Part shown: positions 54,794 to 63,564 of the stretch, in pieces
Numbering within the stretch: the first letter of the stretch is position 1
Layout: each line of letters starts with the position of its first letter
Assembly (NCBI RefSeq): GCF_031180885.1
Contig: NZ_JAPSLK010000002.1
Span: forward strand, 62,001-126,000
Source of the DNA: Saccharothrix sp.
Lineage (GTDB): Bacteria > Actinomycetota > Actinomycetes > Mycobacteriales > Pseudonocardiaceae
Reading direction: 5' to 3'
DNA length: 64,000 nt
The notes under the pieces: model-generated
What the model was told of the DNA's origin: nothing
Database searches by the model: none
What the model saw: the letters and a program-made list of their open reading frames with translations, nothing else
Position numbers and translations under genes: made by a program

Positions 54794-55396
54794 CGCGCGG
54801 GACGGCCGGCCGACCACGCCCGACGCGGTGTACGGGGCCAGGCCGGTGGTCAGCAGGTGCCGGCGGTCGTCGGCCACGTGATCGCTCGTCTCGTAGCCGG
54901 GGCGCACGACCTCGGGGTGGGCGTGCAGGAGGATCGACGTCTCGATCTCGCCGGCGTGCATGTCGGTGTTCGACGGGGTCTCGATGCCGGCCGCCGCGCG
55001 GGCGTCCGCCCAGTCCGCCGAGGTCGGGTACAGGGCCATCCGCGGCGACTCCTGCACCACGTTGGACAGCACGTAGTTGCCGCCGTGCGCGTTCACGACC
55101 ACCAGCGGGAGACCGCGCAGGGACTCCGCGATGTCCGTGACGACCGCGTGCAGGGTGCGGGCCGAGATGCTGACCGTGCCGGGCCACGCGGCGTGCTCGT
55201 GGGAGCAGGAGATCGTGATCGGCGGCAGGAGTCGGACCGGGTGGGCGTCGGCGATCGCGTTCGCGATGGTGCACGCGATGATCGTGTCGGTGGCCAGCGG
55301 CAGGTGCGGGCCGTGCTGCTCGAAGCTGCCCACCGGGAGCACCGCGACCGCCGCGCCGCGCGCCCGCACGTCCTCGGTCGTCGCCAGGGTGATCAT
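54722..55396 (-). CDS. Creatininase-family amidohydrolase
   Basis: 224 residues. AVLPVGSFEQHGPHLPLATDTIIA carries the family metal ligands (Glu, His, Asp). VVVNAHGGNYVL and SNTDMHAGEIETSILL supply the remaining His and Glu. Relatives hydrolyse creatinine, formamides (ArfB-type deformylase in deazaflavin/riboflavin synthesis) or peptides (MftE). In a locus with a GTP cyclohydrolase II that may leave a formyl group, a deformylase role is attractive but inferred. ATG overlaps the dehydrogenase stop by four bases. Confidence 0.92.
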   Translation of the reverse strand: MITLATTEDVRARGAAVAVLPVGSFEQHGPHLPLATDTIIACTIANAIADAHPVRLLPPITISCSHEHAAWPGTVSISARTLHAVVTDIAESLRGLPLVVVNAHGGNYVLSNVVQESPRMALYPTSADWADARAAAGIETPSNTDMHAGEIETSILLHAHPEVVRPGYETSDHVADDRRHLLTTGLAPYTASGVVGRPSRASADKGRDLLAALVGGFARHLATL

Positions 55397-56352
55397 GCCC
55401 CGGCACCGTACCGAACGCGGTGGCACAGCGCGGGCAGGCGGGTGAGCACGTCCGGCAGCTCCTCGAACGGGCTCTCGCCGCTGATCAGCGCGTCGAACCG
55501 GGGGTCGGCGAGCAGGTCGAGGGCCAGGGCCATGCGTTCGCCGTGCGTGCGGTCCGACCGGGCGACGGTGCCGACCTGGCTGCCCCGCACGGTCAGCCGC
55601 CACGAGTGGAAGTGCTCCCCCAGCGGCACGGCGACCCGCCGCGACCCGTACCAGCTCAGCTCCACGACCGTGCCGCCGGGCGCGAGCAGTCCGAGCGCGG
55701 TTTCCAGACCTGCCTCGGACGCGCTGGCGTGCACGACCAGGTCCAGGTCTGGGCGGGCGTCGGCGGGTTGCGTGAACTCGACGCCCAGGGCGTCGGCGAC
55801 GGACGCGCGGGACGGGTCGGTGTCCACCAATTGGAGACGGATGCCCGGGAAGTCGGCCAGCAGGGCGGCGACCGCGCAGCCGACCATGCCGCCGCCGACC
55901 ACCGCGACCCGGTCGCCGACCATCGGACGGGCGTCCCAGAGGGCGTTCACGGCGGTCTCGACGGTGCCCGCGAGCACCGCGCGCTCCGGTGGCACGGTCG
56001 GCGGCACCGGGGTCACGGCGGACGCGGGGACCACGTAGTGCGTCTGGTGCGGGTAGAGGCAGAACACCGGCTTGTCCAGCAGGTCCGGCGGGCCTTGTTC
56101 GACCACGCCGACGTTGAGGTACCCGTACTTGACCGGCCACGGGAACTCGCCCTCCTGGAACGGGGCGCGCATCACGTCGTGCTGGTTCGCGGGCACCCCG
56201 CCGTGCAGGACGAGCGATTCGGTGCCCCGGCTGACCCCGCTGAACAGCGTCCGGACCAGGACGTCCTCGGGTCCGGGGTCGGGGATCCGGACGGGGCGGA
56301 TCTCGCTCTTGCCCGGTCCGGTGAACCAAACCGCCCTCGCGGAGCGTGTCAT
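55393..56352 (-). CDS. Zinc-type medium-chain alcohol dehydrogenase-like protein
   Basis: 319 residues, shorter than the typical 340-350. The Rossmann loop is clear (VGDRVAVVGGGMVGCAVAALLADFP) and TLFSGVSRGTESLVLHGGVP and YGYLNVGVVEQG belong to the MDR superfamily. The usual catalytic-zinc Cys and the four-Cys structural lobe are not visible (LVRTLFSGVSRGTES replaces the Cys-containing segment), as in the non-canonical branch found near sugar and lipid pathways. Divergent by 33 bases from the CDP-alcohol transferase and coupled to the creatininase-like gene. Confidence 0.88.
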   Translation of the reverse strand: MTRSARAVWFTGPGKSEIRPVRIPDPGPEDVLVRTLFSGVSRGTESLVLHGGVPANQHDVMRAPFQEGEFPWPVKYGYLNVGVVEQGPPDLLDKPVFCLYPHQTHYVVPASAVTPVPPTVPPERAVLAGTVETAVNALWDARPMVGDRVAVVGGGMVGCAVAALLADFPGIRLQLVDTDPSRASVADALGVEFTQPADARPDLDLVVHASASEAGLETALGLLAPGGTVVELSWYGSRRVAVPLGEHFHSWRLTVRGSQVGTVARSDRTHGERMALALDLLADPRFDALISGESPFEELPDVLTRLPALCHRVRYGAGA

Positions 56353-56385
56353 CCAGCAACCTCCGAAAAACGACCGAGGGGCACG

Positions 56386-57156
56386 ATGAGCACACTTCAG
56401 CACACCGCCGCGCCGGCCGTCCCGGAACAGGCCGCGTGGGCGGGCGCCCAGGTCCTGCTGCTCGCCGGACTCGACGGCGTGATCGGACTGGGTCCGCTGG
56501 GCTGGCTCGCGGGCCTGGCGTACGGGCTGGCCACGTGGGTGCTGCTGGGTGCGGCGATGGCGAAGGCCGGGGTCCGCGCGCCCGGACCCGCCGACCGGGT
56601 GACGCTGGCCCGCGGCCTGCTGGTGGGCGGCGTGACCGCGCTGGTCGTCGACCGGGCCGTGGGGGTCGGGTTCGCGTCGGCCGTGGGGGTCGGGGGTGCG
56701 ACGGCTGTGGTGGTCGGGCTGGCGGCGGTCGCGTTGGCGTTGGACTTCGTGGACGGGCGGGTGGCGCGCCGGACGGGGACGTCGTCGCCGCTGGGGGCCC
56801 GGTTCGACATGGAGGTCGACGCGTTCCTGATCTTCGTGCTCAGCGTGCACGCCGCGCTGGTGTTCGGCCCGTGGGCGCTGGCGATCGGCGTCATGCGGTA
56901 CGTGTTCGTGGCGGCGTCGTGGGTGGCGCCGTGGTTGCGCGGGGAGCTGCCGCCGAGCTTCGCGCGCAAGACCGTGGCGGCGATGCAGGGCGTTCTGCTG
57001 GTGCTGGCCGTCGCGGTGCCTTCCGCCGGCGCGCTGGTGGCGTTGGCGCTGGCCGCCCTGGTGTGGTCGTTCGGCCGCGACGTGCGGTGGCTGTGGCGGA
57101 ACAGGGTTCGCGCGGTCGTGGGGACCGCGCCGATGAAGGGATGCACCCGTGTCTGA
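56386..57156 (+). CDS. CDP-alcohol phosphatidyltransferase
   Basis: 256 residues, about six hydrophobic helices. The diagnostic motif D-x2-D-G-x2-A-R-x8-G-x3-D-x3-D is complete (DFVDGRVARR, then G.RFDMEVD). It transfers a phosphoalcohol from a CDP-linked donor to an alcohol acceptor in the membrane, e.g. to make a phospholipid head group. Next to a glycosyltransferase, a flippase-like fusion and a sulfatase-like phosphotransferase, it suggests a dedicated lipid. Overlaps the DoxX-like gene by eight bases. Confidence 0.93.
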   Translation: MSTLQHTAAPAVPEQAAWAGAQVLLLAGLDGVIGLGPLGWLAGLAYGLATWVLLGAAMAKAGVRAPGPADRVTLARGLLVGGVTALVVDRAVGVGFASAVGVGGATAVVVGLAAVALALDFVDGRVARRTGTSSPLGARFDMEVDAFLIFVLSVHAALVFGPWALAIGVMRYVFVAASWVAPWLRGELPPSFARKTVAAMQGVLLVLAVAVPSAGALVALALAALVWSFGRDVRWLWRNRVRAVVGTAPMKGCTRV

Positions 57157-57547
57157 CCAGACCGCGTCGGTTCCGGTGAAGGTGGGCAACATCGTCGTGT
57201 GGGCGCTCCAGCTCGCGCTGGCCGCCTACTTCCTCTACAGCGGGTGGCTGCTGTTCGGGGACGACTTCGTGAAGAAGTTCGACGAGATCGGCTTCGGGCA
57301 GTGGCTGCGCTACCTGACCGGAACGCTGGAGATCGCCGGCGCGCTGGGGCTGCTGATCCCCCGGTTGTGCGGGTTGGCGGCCCTGGGGCTGTTCGGGGTG
57401 ATGGTCGGGGCGGTGTCGACGGAACTGTTCCTGTTGGACAACGGGGACGCCCAACTGCCCGCGCTGCTGGGCGTTGTGGCGCTGGTGGTCGCGGTGTCGC
57501 GGCGGGACACCGTCAAGGCCGTCGTCGCTCAGGTCTTCGGGAAGTAG
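57149..57547 (+). CDS. DoxX-like small membrane protein
   Basis: 132 residues, four hydrophobic helices: IVVWALQLALAAYFLYSGWLLFG, YLTGTLEIAGALGLLIP, GLAALGLFGVMVGAVSTELFL and LPALLGVVALVVAVSRRD. The pattern fits DoxX/DUF4870-like quinone-linked or redox-associated membrane proteins; the function is unknown. GTG start inside the end of the CDP-alcohol transferase gene. It ends convergently in the reductase gene with 19 bases shared. Confidence 0.8.
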   Translation: MSDQTASVPVKVGNIVVWALQLALAAYFLYSGWLLFGDDFVKKFDEIGFGQWLRYLTGTLEIAGALGLLIPRLCGLAALGLFGVMVGAVSTELFLLDNGDAQLPALLGVVALVVAVSRRDTVKAVVAQVFGK

Positions 57548-58200
57548 TGCAGGACCGCGACATCACCGAGCCGGGACACGTCCGCCAGGTGGAAGCGCCG
57601 CGCGGGACCACCTGGGAACTGCGCCGGGTGCAGGAACCGGGGCGCGTCGGCCCGGCCGATCAGCATGGGCGCGACCGCCACGCGGATCTCGTCGGCCAGG
57701 CCCGCTTCGAGGAAGGCGGTGTGGATGCGCCCACCGCCTTCCACCATCAGCCGCTCGACGCCGCGTCCGGCCAGGTCGTCGAGGAGTCGGGCGAAGTCGA
57801 CGCGGTGGCCGAGGCTGACGACGGTCGCGAGGTCGCCGAGGTTGGCCTGAGCGGTTTCGCGGCCGTGGTCGGTGGTGTAGACGAGTTTGTCGCCGCCGTG
57901 GTGCCAGAAGAGGAAGTTCGGATCGAGGTCGCCGGATCGGGTGACGGTGACTTTGCGCGGGTACTCGGGTTTGCCGCTGTGCACGCGGTCGGCGCGGCGG
58001 GTGGCGCTGTTGACCAGGAGGCGGGGGTTGTCGCGGCGCAGGGTTTCCGCGCCGACCAGGATGGCGTCGGATTCGGCGCGGAGGCGGTCGACGTGGTCGA
58101 AGTCCTCGGCGTTGGACAGGGGGAAGCGGTCCGCGCCGCCGTCGTCGATGTAGCCGTCGAGGCTGACCGCGACGCTGAGCAGGACGTGGGGGCGGGTCAC
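57529..58200 (-). CDS. RibD C-terminal (dihydrofolate-reductase-like) reductase
   Basis: About 223 residues: HVLLSVAVSLDGYIDD, FDHVDRLRAESDAILVGAETLRRDNPRLLV, and ERLMVEGGGRIHTAFLEAGLADEIRVAVAPMLIG are typical of the RibD C-terminal reductase, which reduces the ribosyl side chain of the GTP-cyclohydrolase II product with NADPH. The deaminase domain of a full RibD is absent. With the RibA and PTPS homologues in the same locus it implies a dedicated pyrimidine branch. GTG at 58200 chosen; 58209 is possible. Confidence 0.9.
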   Translation of the reverse strand: MTRPHVLLSVAVSLDGYIDDGGADRFPLSNAEDFDHVDRLRAESDAILVGAETLRRDNPRLLVNSATRRADRVHSGKPEYPRKVTVTRSGDLDPNFLFWHHGGDKLVYTTDHGRETAQANLGDLATVVSLGHRVDFARLLDDLAGRGVERLMVEGGGRIHTAFLEAGLADEIRVAVAPMLIGRADAPRFLHPAQFPGGPARRFHLADVSRLGDVAVLHYFPKT

Positions 58201-58263
58201 GGGGTTCACCGTAGAACAGGGGCGGGTCTGAACCGGGTGTGGCGGGGGTGCGTTGTCCCGGGG

Positions 58264-59877
58264 GTGGACGAGTTCGTGGTGGACCGGCGGGTGGGGTGGC
58301 GCTCGCGGGTGCTGAGCGCGCTGGCCGGGTTGCTGGTGTTGTTCGCGCTGGTGGCGCCCGGTGATCTGGACCAGTTCCGGGTGGCGGCGTTCGCGCGGGT
58401 GCCGGTCGAGGGGCTGCTCGGGGTGATGCTCGTGCTGGTCGTGCCGGGTCGGCTGCGGTGGGTGGTGGCAGGCGTCGGCGGGGTCGTGCTCGGGTGCGTC
58501 GCGGTGGTGAAGGTGCTGGACATCGGGTTCGACCTGGTGTTGTACCGGCCGTTCGACCTGGTCCTGGACTGGCCGATGTTCGAGCCCGCGGTGGACTTCG
58601 TGTCGGTGACGGCCGGGCCGGTGGCGGCGGGTGCGGTGGTGGTCGGGGCGGTCGCCGCGGCGGTGGGGGTGGTCGGGGTGACGGTGCTCGCGGTGCTGCG
58701 GTTGAGCCGGATCGCGGTGCGGCGCAGGGTCGTGGCGACCCGGGGCGTGGCGGCGTTGGCGGTCGTGTGGATCACTTTGGCGGTGCCGGGGGTGCCGGTG
58801 GCGTCGGAGAGCGCGGCGTCCTTCGTGTACGAGCACGCGCGGCAGGTGCGGGCGGGGTTGCACGACCGTGAGGCGTTCGCGGGTTCGGCCTCTGTGGACG
58901 CTTTCCGGGACGTGCCCGGTGAGCGGTTGCTGACTTCGTTGCGGGGCAAGGACGTCCTGGTTGTCTTTGTGGAGAGTTATGGGCGGGTCGCGCTGGACGA
59001 CCAGGGTGTGGTGCGGGTGTTGGAGGACGGGACGCGGCGGTTGGGCGCGGCGGGGTTCGGGACGCGGAGCGGGTTCCTGACCTCGTCCACGGCGGGTGGC
59101 GGGAGTTGGCTGGCGCACGCGACCCTGCTGTCCGGGCTGTGGATCGACAACCAGCAGCGCTATCGGACGTTGGTGAGCAGCGACCGGCTGACGTTGAACG
59201 GGGCGTTCCGGCGGGCTGGGTGGCGGACGGTCGGGGTCATGCCGGGCATCACGCGGGCGTGGCCGGAGGGGGCGTTCTTCGGGTACGACTGCGTGTACCC
59301 GGCGGACCGGCTCGGGTACCGGGGGCCGCGGTTCGGGTACGCGACGACGCCGGACCAGTTCACCCTGGAGGCTTTCCAGCGGTTGGAGGGCGGGCGGGAT
59401 CGGATCGAGGGCGGGCGGGATCGGCCGGTGATGGCGACGATCCCGTTGGTGACGTCGCACGCGCCGTGGTCGCCGTTGCCGCGGATGGTGCCTTGGGAGT
59501 CGTTGGGTGACGGGTCGGTCTTCGGGTCGATGGCGTCGGGCGAGGTGGCGTCGGAGGCGATCTTCAGCCGGGACCCGCGGCAGGTGCGGGCGGACTACGG
59601 GCAGTCGGTGGAGTACTCGGTGGAGGCGCTGGTGTCGTACGTCGAGGAGTACGGGGACGACGACCTGGTGTTGCTGTTCCTGGGTGACCACCAGCCGGCT
59701 CAGGTGGTGACCGGGGGTTCGGGGTCGCGGGACGTGCCGGTGTCGGTGGTGGCGCGGGATGCGGCGGTGGTGGACAAGGCCGCCGGGTGGGGGTGGACGG
59801 AAGGGTTGCGGCCTGGGGACGGGGCTTCGGTGTCCCCTATGAACTCGTTCCGCGACCTGTTCCTGGGGTCGTTCTAG
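58264..59877 (+). CDS. Membrane sulfatase/phosphoglycerol-transferase-like protein
   Basis: About 537 residues: three to five N-terminal hydrophobic helices (LSALAGLLVLFALV, VEGLLGVMLVLVV, AAGAVVVGAVAAAVGVVGVTVLAVL), then an extracytoplasmic alkaline-phosphatase-fold domain. VLVVFVESYGR, FLTSSTAGGGSWLAHATLLSGLW (nucleophile Thr region), TSHAPWSPLP and DLVLLFLGDHQPAQ are typical of sulfatase/LtaS-like enzymes that transfer or remove phosphoglycerol or sulfate groups. GTG start is the first in a sensible position. Divergent from the RibD-like gene. Fits a lipid or wall modification step. Confidence 0.87.
   Translation: MDEFVVDRRVGWRSRVLSALAGLLVLFALVAPGDLDQFRVAAFARVPVEGLLGVMLVLVVPGRLRWVVAGVGGVVLGCVAVVKVLDIGFDLVLYRPFDLVLDWPMFEPAVDFVSVTAGPVAAGAVVVGAVAAAVGVVGVTVLAVLRLSRIAVRRRVVATRGVAALAVVWITLAVPGVPVASESAASFVYEHARQVRAGLHDREAFAGSASVDAFRDVPGERLLTSLRGKDVLVVFVESYGRVALDDQGVVRVLEDGTRRLGAAGFGTRSGFLTSSTAGGGSWLAHATLLSGLWIDNQQRYRTLVSSDRLTLNGAFRRAGWRTVGVMPGITRAWPEGAFFGYDCVYPADRLGYRGPRFGYATTPDQFTLEAFQRLEGGRDRIEGGRDRPVMATIPLVTSHAPWSPLPRMVPWESLGDGSVFGSMASGEVASEAIFSRDPRQVRADYGQSVEYSVEALVSYVEEYGDDDLVLLFLGDHQPAQVVTGGSGSRDVPVSVVARDAAVVDKAAGWGWTEGLRPGDGASVSPMNSFRDLFLGSF
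59386..59424 (+). repeat. 21-bp tandem duplication in the sulfatase-like gene
   Basis: GAGGGCGGGCGGGATCGG recurs after three bases, giving EGGRDRIEGGRDR in the protein. In frame and probably in a surface loop. Confidence 0.85.
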
Positions 59878-60839
59878 GCGGGATTGCCCCTGGGGCGGAG
59901 GCGGCCCGTGGGGAGGGGTGGGGCGGGGAGGCGGTCGCCCGGGTAGCCGGTCACCTTGCCGAAGCGGGGGGATTCGGCTTGCCACTCGGCGCGGAAAGCC
60001 TCGATCTCCTCGTGGGTCCGGCCTACGAAGTTCCACCACATGACGATTTCCTCGCCGAACGGGGTGCCGCCCAGCAGGACCGCCCTCGCCGGGGTGTCGC
60101 CCGGGTTGGTCACGTGGAGGGTGGTGGGGCCGGTGGCGGTGTAGGCGAGTTCGCCGGGGGTGAGGTGGGTGCCGTTGAGGGTGGCGGTGCCCTGGTCGAG
60201 CAGGAGGCCGTGTTCGTGTTCGGGGTTCACGGCGAGGGTCAGGTCCGCGTGAGGGGCTAGGACCAGTTCTGCGCCCAGGAGAGGAGAGTAGGTCTCCACG
60301 GGGGAGGTCTCGCCGCAGAGGGTTCCCAGGAAGACTCGCACGGTGGCGCCGTCGATGGTGATCGGGGCCGGGGCGTGGTGTTGGAAGTTCCTCGGGGCGT
60401 GCCGGTGCGCGTCCGGGAGGGCGATCCAGAGCTGGACGCCGTGGAGGATCGTGGTGTTGCTCGTCGAGACCTCGGAGTGGCAGATGCCGGCGCCACCGGT
60501 CATGAGGTTCAGCTCGCCGGGGCGGACCATGGCGTGCACGCCCAGGCTGTCGCGGTGTTCGATCTCGCCGGTGAACAGCCAGCTCGCGGTCTGCAAGCCG
60601 GTGTGCGGGTGCGGGGCCACGTCCATGCCGCCGGTTTCGGAGACGTCGTCGGGGCCGTAGTGGTCGGCGAAGCACCAGGCGCCGATCATGGTCCGCTCGC
60701 GTTGGGGCAGCGTGCGGCGGACGGACATCGCGCGCGGGCCGCCCAGCGGGACGTCGCGGGGCTTCAGCACCTCCACCGGGCGGTGGGCGGTGGTGGCGCC
60801 GCAGACCAGTTCGACCGGTGTCGCCTCGACGTTGCTCAT
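59874..60839 (-). CDS. Pirin-family protein
   Basis: 321 residues of the bicupin pirin family. RERTMIGAWCFADHYGPDDV, DVAPHPHTGLQTASWLFTGEIEHRDSLG (metal-binding His residues), LMTGGAGICHSEVS and a C-terminal cupin ending IVMWWNFVGRTHEEI are all classic. Some pirins have quercetinase activity or act as regulators. Single-gene unit, ending in a CTAG overlap with the sulfatase gene. Confidence 0.93.
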   Translation of the reverse strand: MSNVEATPVELVCGATTAHRPVEVLKPRDVPLGGPRAMSVRRTLPQRERTMIGAWCFADHYGPDDVSETGGMDVAPHPHTGLQTASWLFTGEIEHRDSLGVHAMVRPGELNLMTGGAGICHSEVSTSNTTILHGVQLWIALPDAHRHAPRNFQHHAPAPITIDGATVRVFLGTLCGETSPVETYSPLLGAELVLAPHADLTLAVNPEHEHGLLLDQGTATLNGTHLTPGELAYTATGPTTLHVTNPGDTPARAVLLGGTPFGEEIVMWWNFVGRTHEEIEAFRAEWQAESPRFGKVTGYPGDRLPAPPLPTGRLRPRGNPA

Positions 60840-60999
60840 GACCGGACCTCGCGCACGATGACCATCCAGCCATCGTAGAGAAACCCCGCACCGCAGGACC
60901 CCCAGTGCGCGCGGTGCGGGGTCACTCCTGGGTGTTGATGCGGCAACGAGGCGCCGTGATGCGTTGGCGGCGGGGTGATCTCCGGGCAGGCTGTGGGGC

Positions 61000-63561
61000 A
61001 TGTCGTCGCACTCCGCGGTCGAGGAGGCGCGGGAGGCGATGCGGCTCGCCGACGCCAACCCCGCTCGGTCGGTGCCCGCCGCGCAGCGCGCCCTGCGGCG
61101 GGCCGAGCGGGAGCGGGACGTCGAGGCGGTGGCGGTCGCCGAGCAGGCGTGGGGGCACGCGCTCATGCAGACCGGGGCGGTGGACGACGCCATCCGGCAC
61201 CTGCGGCGGTCGGTGCGCTACGGCGAGCGGGCCGGGCGGCCGGAGATCGTCGGGCAGAGCCGGATGAAGATGGCGTTCGTGCTGGCCCAGCGCGGGTCCA
61301 CGCGGTCGGCGTTGCGGGAGATCGACGCGGCGATCTCGGTGCTGACCGGGCAGGCGGGCGCGAAGGCGCGGGCGCAGCGGGGCGCGATCCTCTACCACAT
61401 CGGGCGGCTGGACGAGGCGTTCGCCGACTACCAGGCCGCCGTCCCGGCGCTGCGGCGGGCCGGGGACCGGCTGGGCGTGCAGCGGACCATCGTCAACCGG
61501 GGGTTGCTGCAGGCCGAGCGGCGCGACTTCGAGGCGGCGCGGCGGGACCTGGCCGAGGCCGACGCCATCGCCCGGGACCTGGCGGTCGGGATCATCACCG
61601 GCAACATCGGGTACGTGGCGGGGCTGCGCGGCGACGTGCCGGCGGCGCTCGCCGCCTTCGAGGAGGCCGAGCGGATCATCGACCGCCAGGGCGGGCAGGT
61701 CGCGGCCGTGCTCCAGGACCGGGCCGCGCTGCTGCTGTCGGTCGGGCTGATGACCGAGGCGCGGCACGCCGCCGAACGGGCCGTCGAGGCGTTCCGCCGG
61801 TACGGGCGCAAGCTCAAGGTGCCGGAGATGCAGTTGCTGCTGGCCCAGGTCGCGCTGTCCGAACGGACTGGCCGACCGCCGCCGCGCACGCCCGGACCGC
61901 GTTGCGCGCATTCGGTGGTCAGGGGCGGGCGCGGTGGGTCGCGTTGTCGCGCGTGTCTGCTCCAAGCGACGTTGGGGGCGGGCGCGCCGGATCGGGTGGC
62001 GGCGGGTGAGGTCGACGCGACGGTCGCCGTGCTGGCCGCGTCCGGCCGTCCGTTGGCGGCGGTGCAGGCCCGGTTGGACGCGGCGCGGCTCGCGGAGCTG
62101 CGCGGACGACCCGAGGCGGCGGCCCGGTACCTGGCGGAAGCGGCACGGGTCCGGCGGCGCGGTCCGGCGACGTTGCGGGCTCGTGGCTGGTACGCGGAAG
62201 CGTTGGCCCGCCGGAGTGCTGGAGATGTTGTGGGGGCGCTTCGGGCGGCTCGCAACGGTCTGCGGGTGTTGGACGAGCACCACGCCGCGCCGGCCGCCAG
62301 CGACCTGCGCGCCTACTCGGCCGCGCACCGGGCGGACCTGGTGGACGTGGGTCTGCGGATCGCGCTGACCGGACGTCCGGCGGGCGTGTTCGAGTGGGCC
62401 GAGCGCGGGCGGGCCAGTCGGTTCCTGGTGCGCCCGGTCCGGCCGCCGGACGATCCGCGGCTGGCCGCCCTGCTCCCCCGGCTGCGCGCCACGACCGCCG
62501 AGTTGGAGCGGGCGCGCGCTGAGGGTCGGCAGACCGGTGGGCTGGTGCGCCGCCAGGTCGAGCTGGAACGCCGCATCCGTGACCGGAGCCGGTTGTTGCG
62601 GGTCGAACGGTCCGACCGGGTTCCCGCTCCGGTGCGGGTGCGGGAGCTGTCGGCGGCGCTGGGTGACCGCCTGCTGGTGGAGTACGTGCAGGTGGACGAC
62701 CGGCTGCTGGCGCTGTCCCTGGTGGACGGCCGGCTGCGCCGGCACGACCTGGCCTCCGCCGCCGAGGTCGCGGGCCTGCTGGAACGGGTGCCGTTCGCGC
62801 TGCGCCGGCTGGCCGGTGGCACGTCCGCGCGAGCCTCGGCGCTGCTGCGGGACGTGGCGGCGCGGTTGGACGCACTGCTGCTGCCGTTCCCGGCCGGCCG
62901 GCCGCTGGTGGTCGTGCCGACCGGGGTCCTGCACAGCCTGCCGTGGTCGGTCCTGCCGTCGTGCGCCGGCCGCCCGGTGGCGGTGTCGCCGTCGGCGGCG
63001 CTGTGGCACCGGGCCGCGACCCGGCCGCCGTCCGCGCGCGAGGTCGTGGTGGCGGGCGGTCCGGGGTTGCCCGGCGCGCGGGAGGAGGCCGAGGCCGTCG
63101 CCGCGATCCACGGCCGGGCCGCGCTGGTGGACGGCGAGGCGACCGTCGAGGCGGTGCCGGCGGCCCTGGAGACCGCCGGCACCGCGCACCTCGCCGCGCA
63201 CGGCGTGCTGGCCCCGGACAACCCGCTGTTCTCCGCGCTGCTGCTGCACGACGGCCGGCTCAACGTCCACGACGTGCAGCGGCTCAAGCGGGTGCCGGAC
63301 ACCGTCGTGCTCGCCGCGTGCGACGTGGGGCGGTCGGTCGTGGTGTTTGGGGACGAGTTGCTGGGCTTGAGCGCCACGTTCATCGAACGCGGCACGGCCC
63401 GGGTGATCGCCTCCGTGGTGCCGATCCCGGACACCGAGACCAAGCCGTTGATGACCGCAGTGCACCGGCACCTGGCCGCGGGCGCGTCGCCGGCTCAGGC
63501 GTTGGCGGAGGCCCACCTGGAGGTCGGCCCGTCCGGCTTCGTGTGCATCGGCGCGGGGTGA
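61000..63561 (+). CDS. TPR-CHAT domain protein (caspase-like protease fold), with compensated frameshifts
   Basis: 853 residues. The N-terminal half is a run of TPR-like helices (AVDDAIRHLRRSVRYGERAG, EARRDLAEADAIARDL-type units). The C-terminal 300 residues are a CHAT domain with the His734 (TAHLAAHG) and Cys774 (VVLAACDVG) dyad, plus LPWSVLPSCAGRPVAVSPSAALW. Between about 61868 and 61960 the encoded sequence is Arg/Pro/Cys-rich and not TPR-like. A neighbouring frame there reads DWPTAAAHARTALRAFGG, WVALSRV, which continues the helix pattern, so a one-base loss and a later one-base gain seem to cancel. CHAT proteins are often effectors or regulatory proteases. Confidence 0.85.
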   Translation: MSSHSAVEEAREAMRLADANPARSVPAAQRALRRAERERDVEAVAVAEQAWGHALMQTGAVDDAIRHLRRSVRYGERAGRPEIVGQSRMKMAFVLAQRGSTRSALREIDAAISVLTGQAGAKARAQRGAILYHIGRLDEAFADYQAAVPALRRAGDRLGVQRTIVNRGLLQAERRDFEAARRDLAEADAIARDLAVGIITGNIGYVAGLRGDVPAALAAFEEAERIIDRQGGQVAAVLQDRAALLLSVGLMTEARHAAERAVEAFRRYGRKLKVPEMQLLLAQVALSERTGRPPPRTPGPRCAHSVVRGGRGGSRCRACLLQATLGAGAPDRVAAGEVDATVAVLAASGRPLAAVQARLDAARLAELRGRPEAAARYLAEAARVRRRGPATLRARGWYAEALARRSAGDVVGALRAARNGLRVLDEHHAAPAASDLRAYSAAHRADLVDVGLRIALTGRPAGVFEWAERGRASRFLVRPVRPPDDPRLAALLPRLRATTAELERARAEGRQTGGLVRRQVELERRIRDRSRLLRVERSDRVPAPVRVRELSAALGDRLLVEYVQVDDRLLALSLVDGRLRRHDLASAAEVAGLLERVPFALRRLAGGTSARASALLRDVAARLDALLLPFPAGRPLVVVPTGVLHSLPWSVLPSCAGRPVAVSPSAALWHRAATRPPSAREVVVAGGPGLPGAREEAEAVAAIHGRAALVDGEATVEAVPAALETAGTAHLAAHGVLAPDNPLFSALLLHDGRLNVHDVQRLKRVPDTVVLAACDVGRSVVVFGDELLGLSATFIERGTARVIASVVPIPDTETKPLMTAVHRHLAAGASPAQALAEAHLEVGPSGFVCIGAG

Positions 63562-63564
63562 CGG

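Noticed and set aside
54722-55396. Creatininase-like gene as mycofactocin MftE
   Set aside because: No MftA precursor, MftC radical SAM enzyme or other mycofactocin gene is in the window; the context is a pterin/lipid-like locus.
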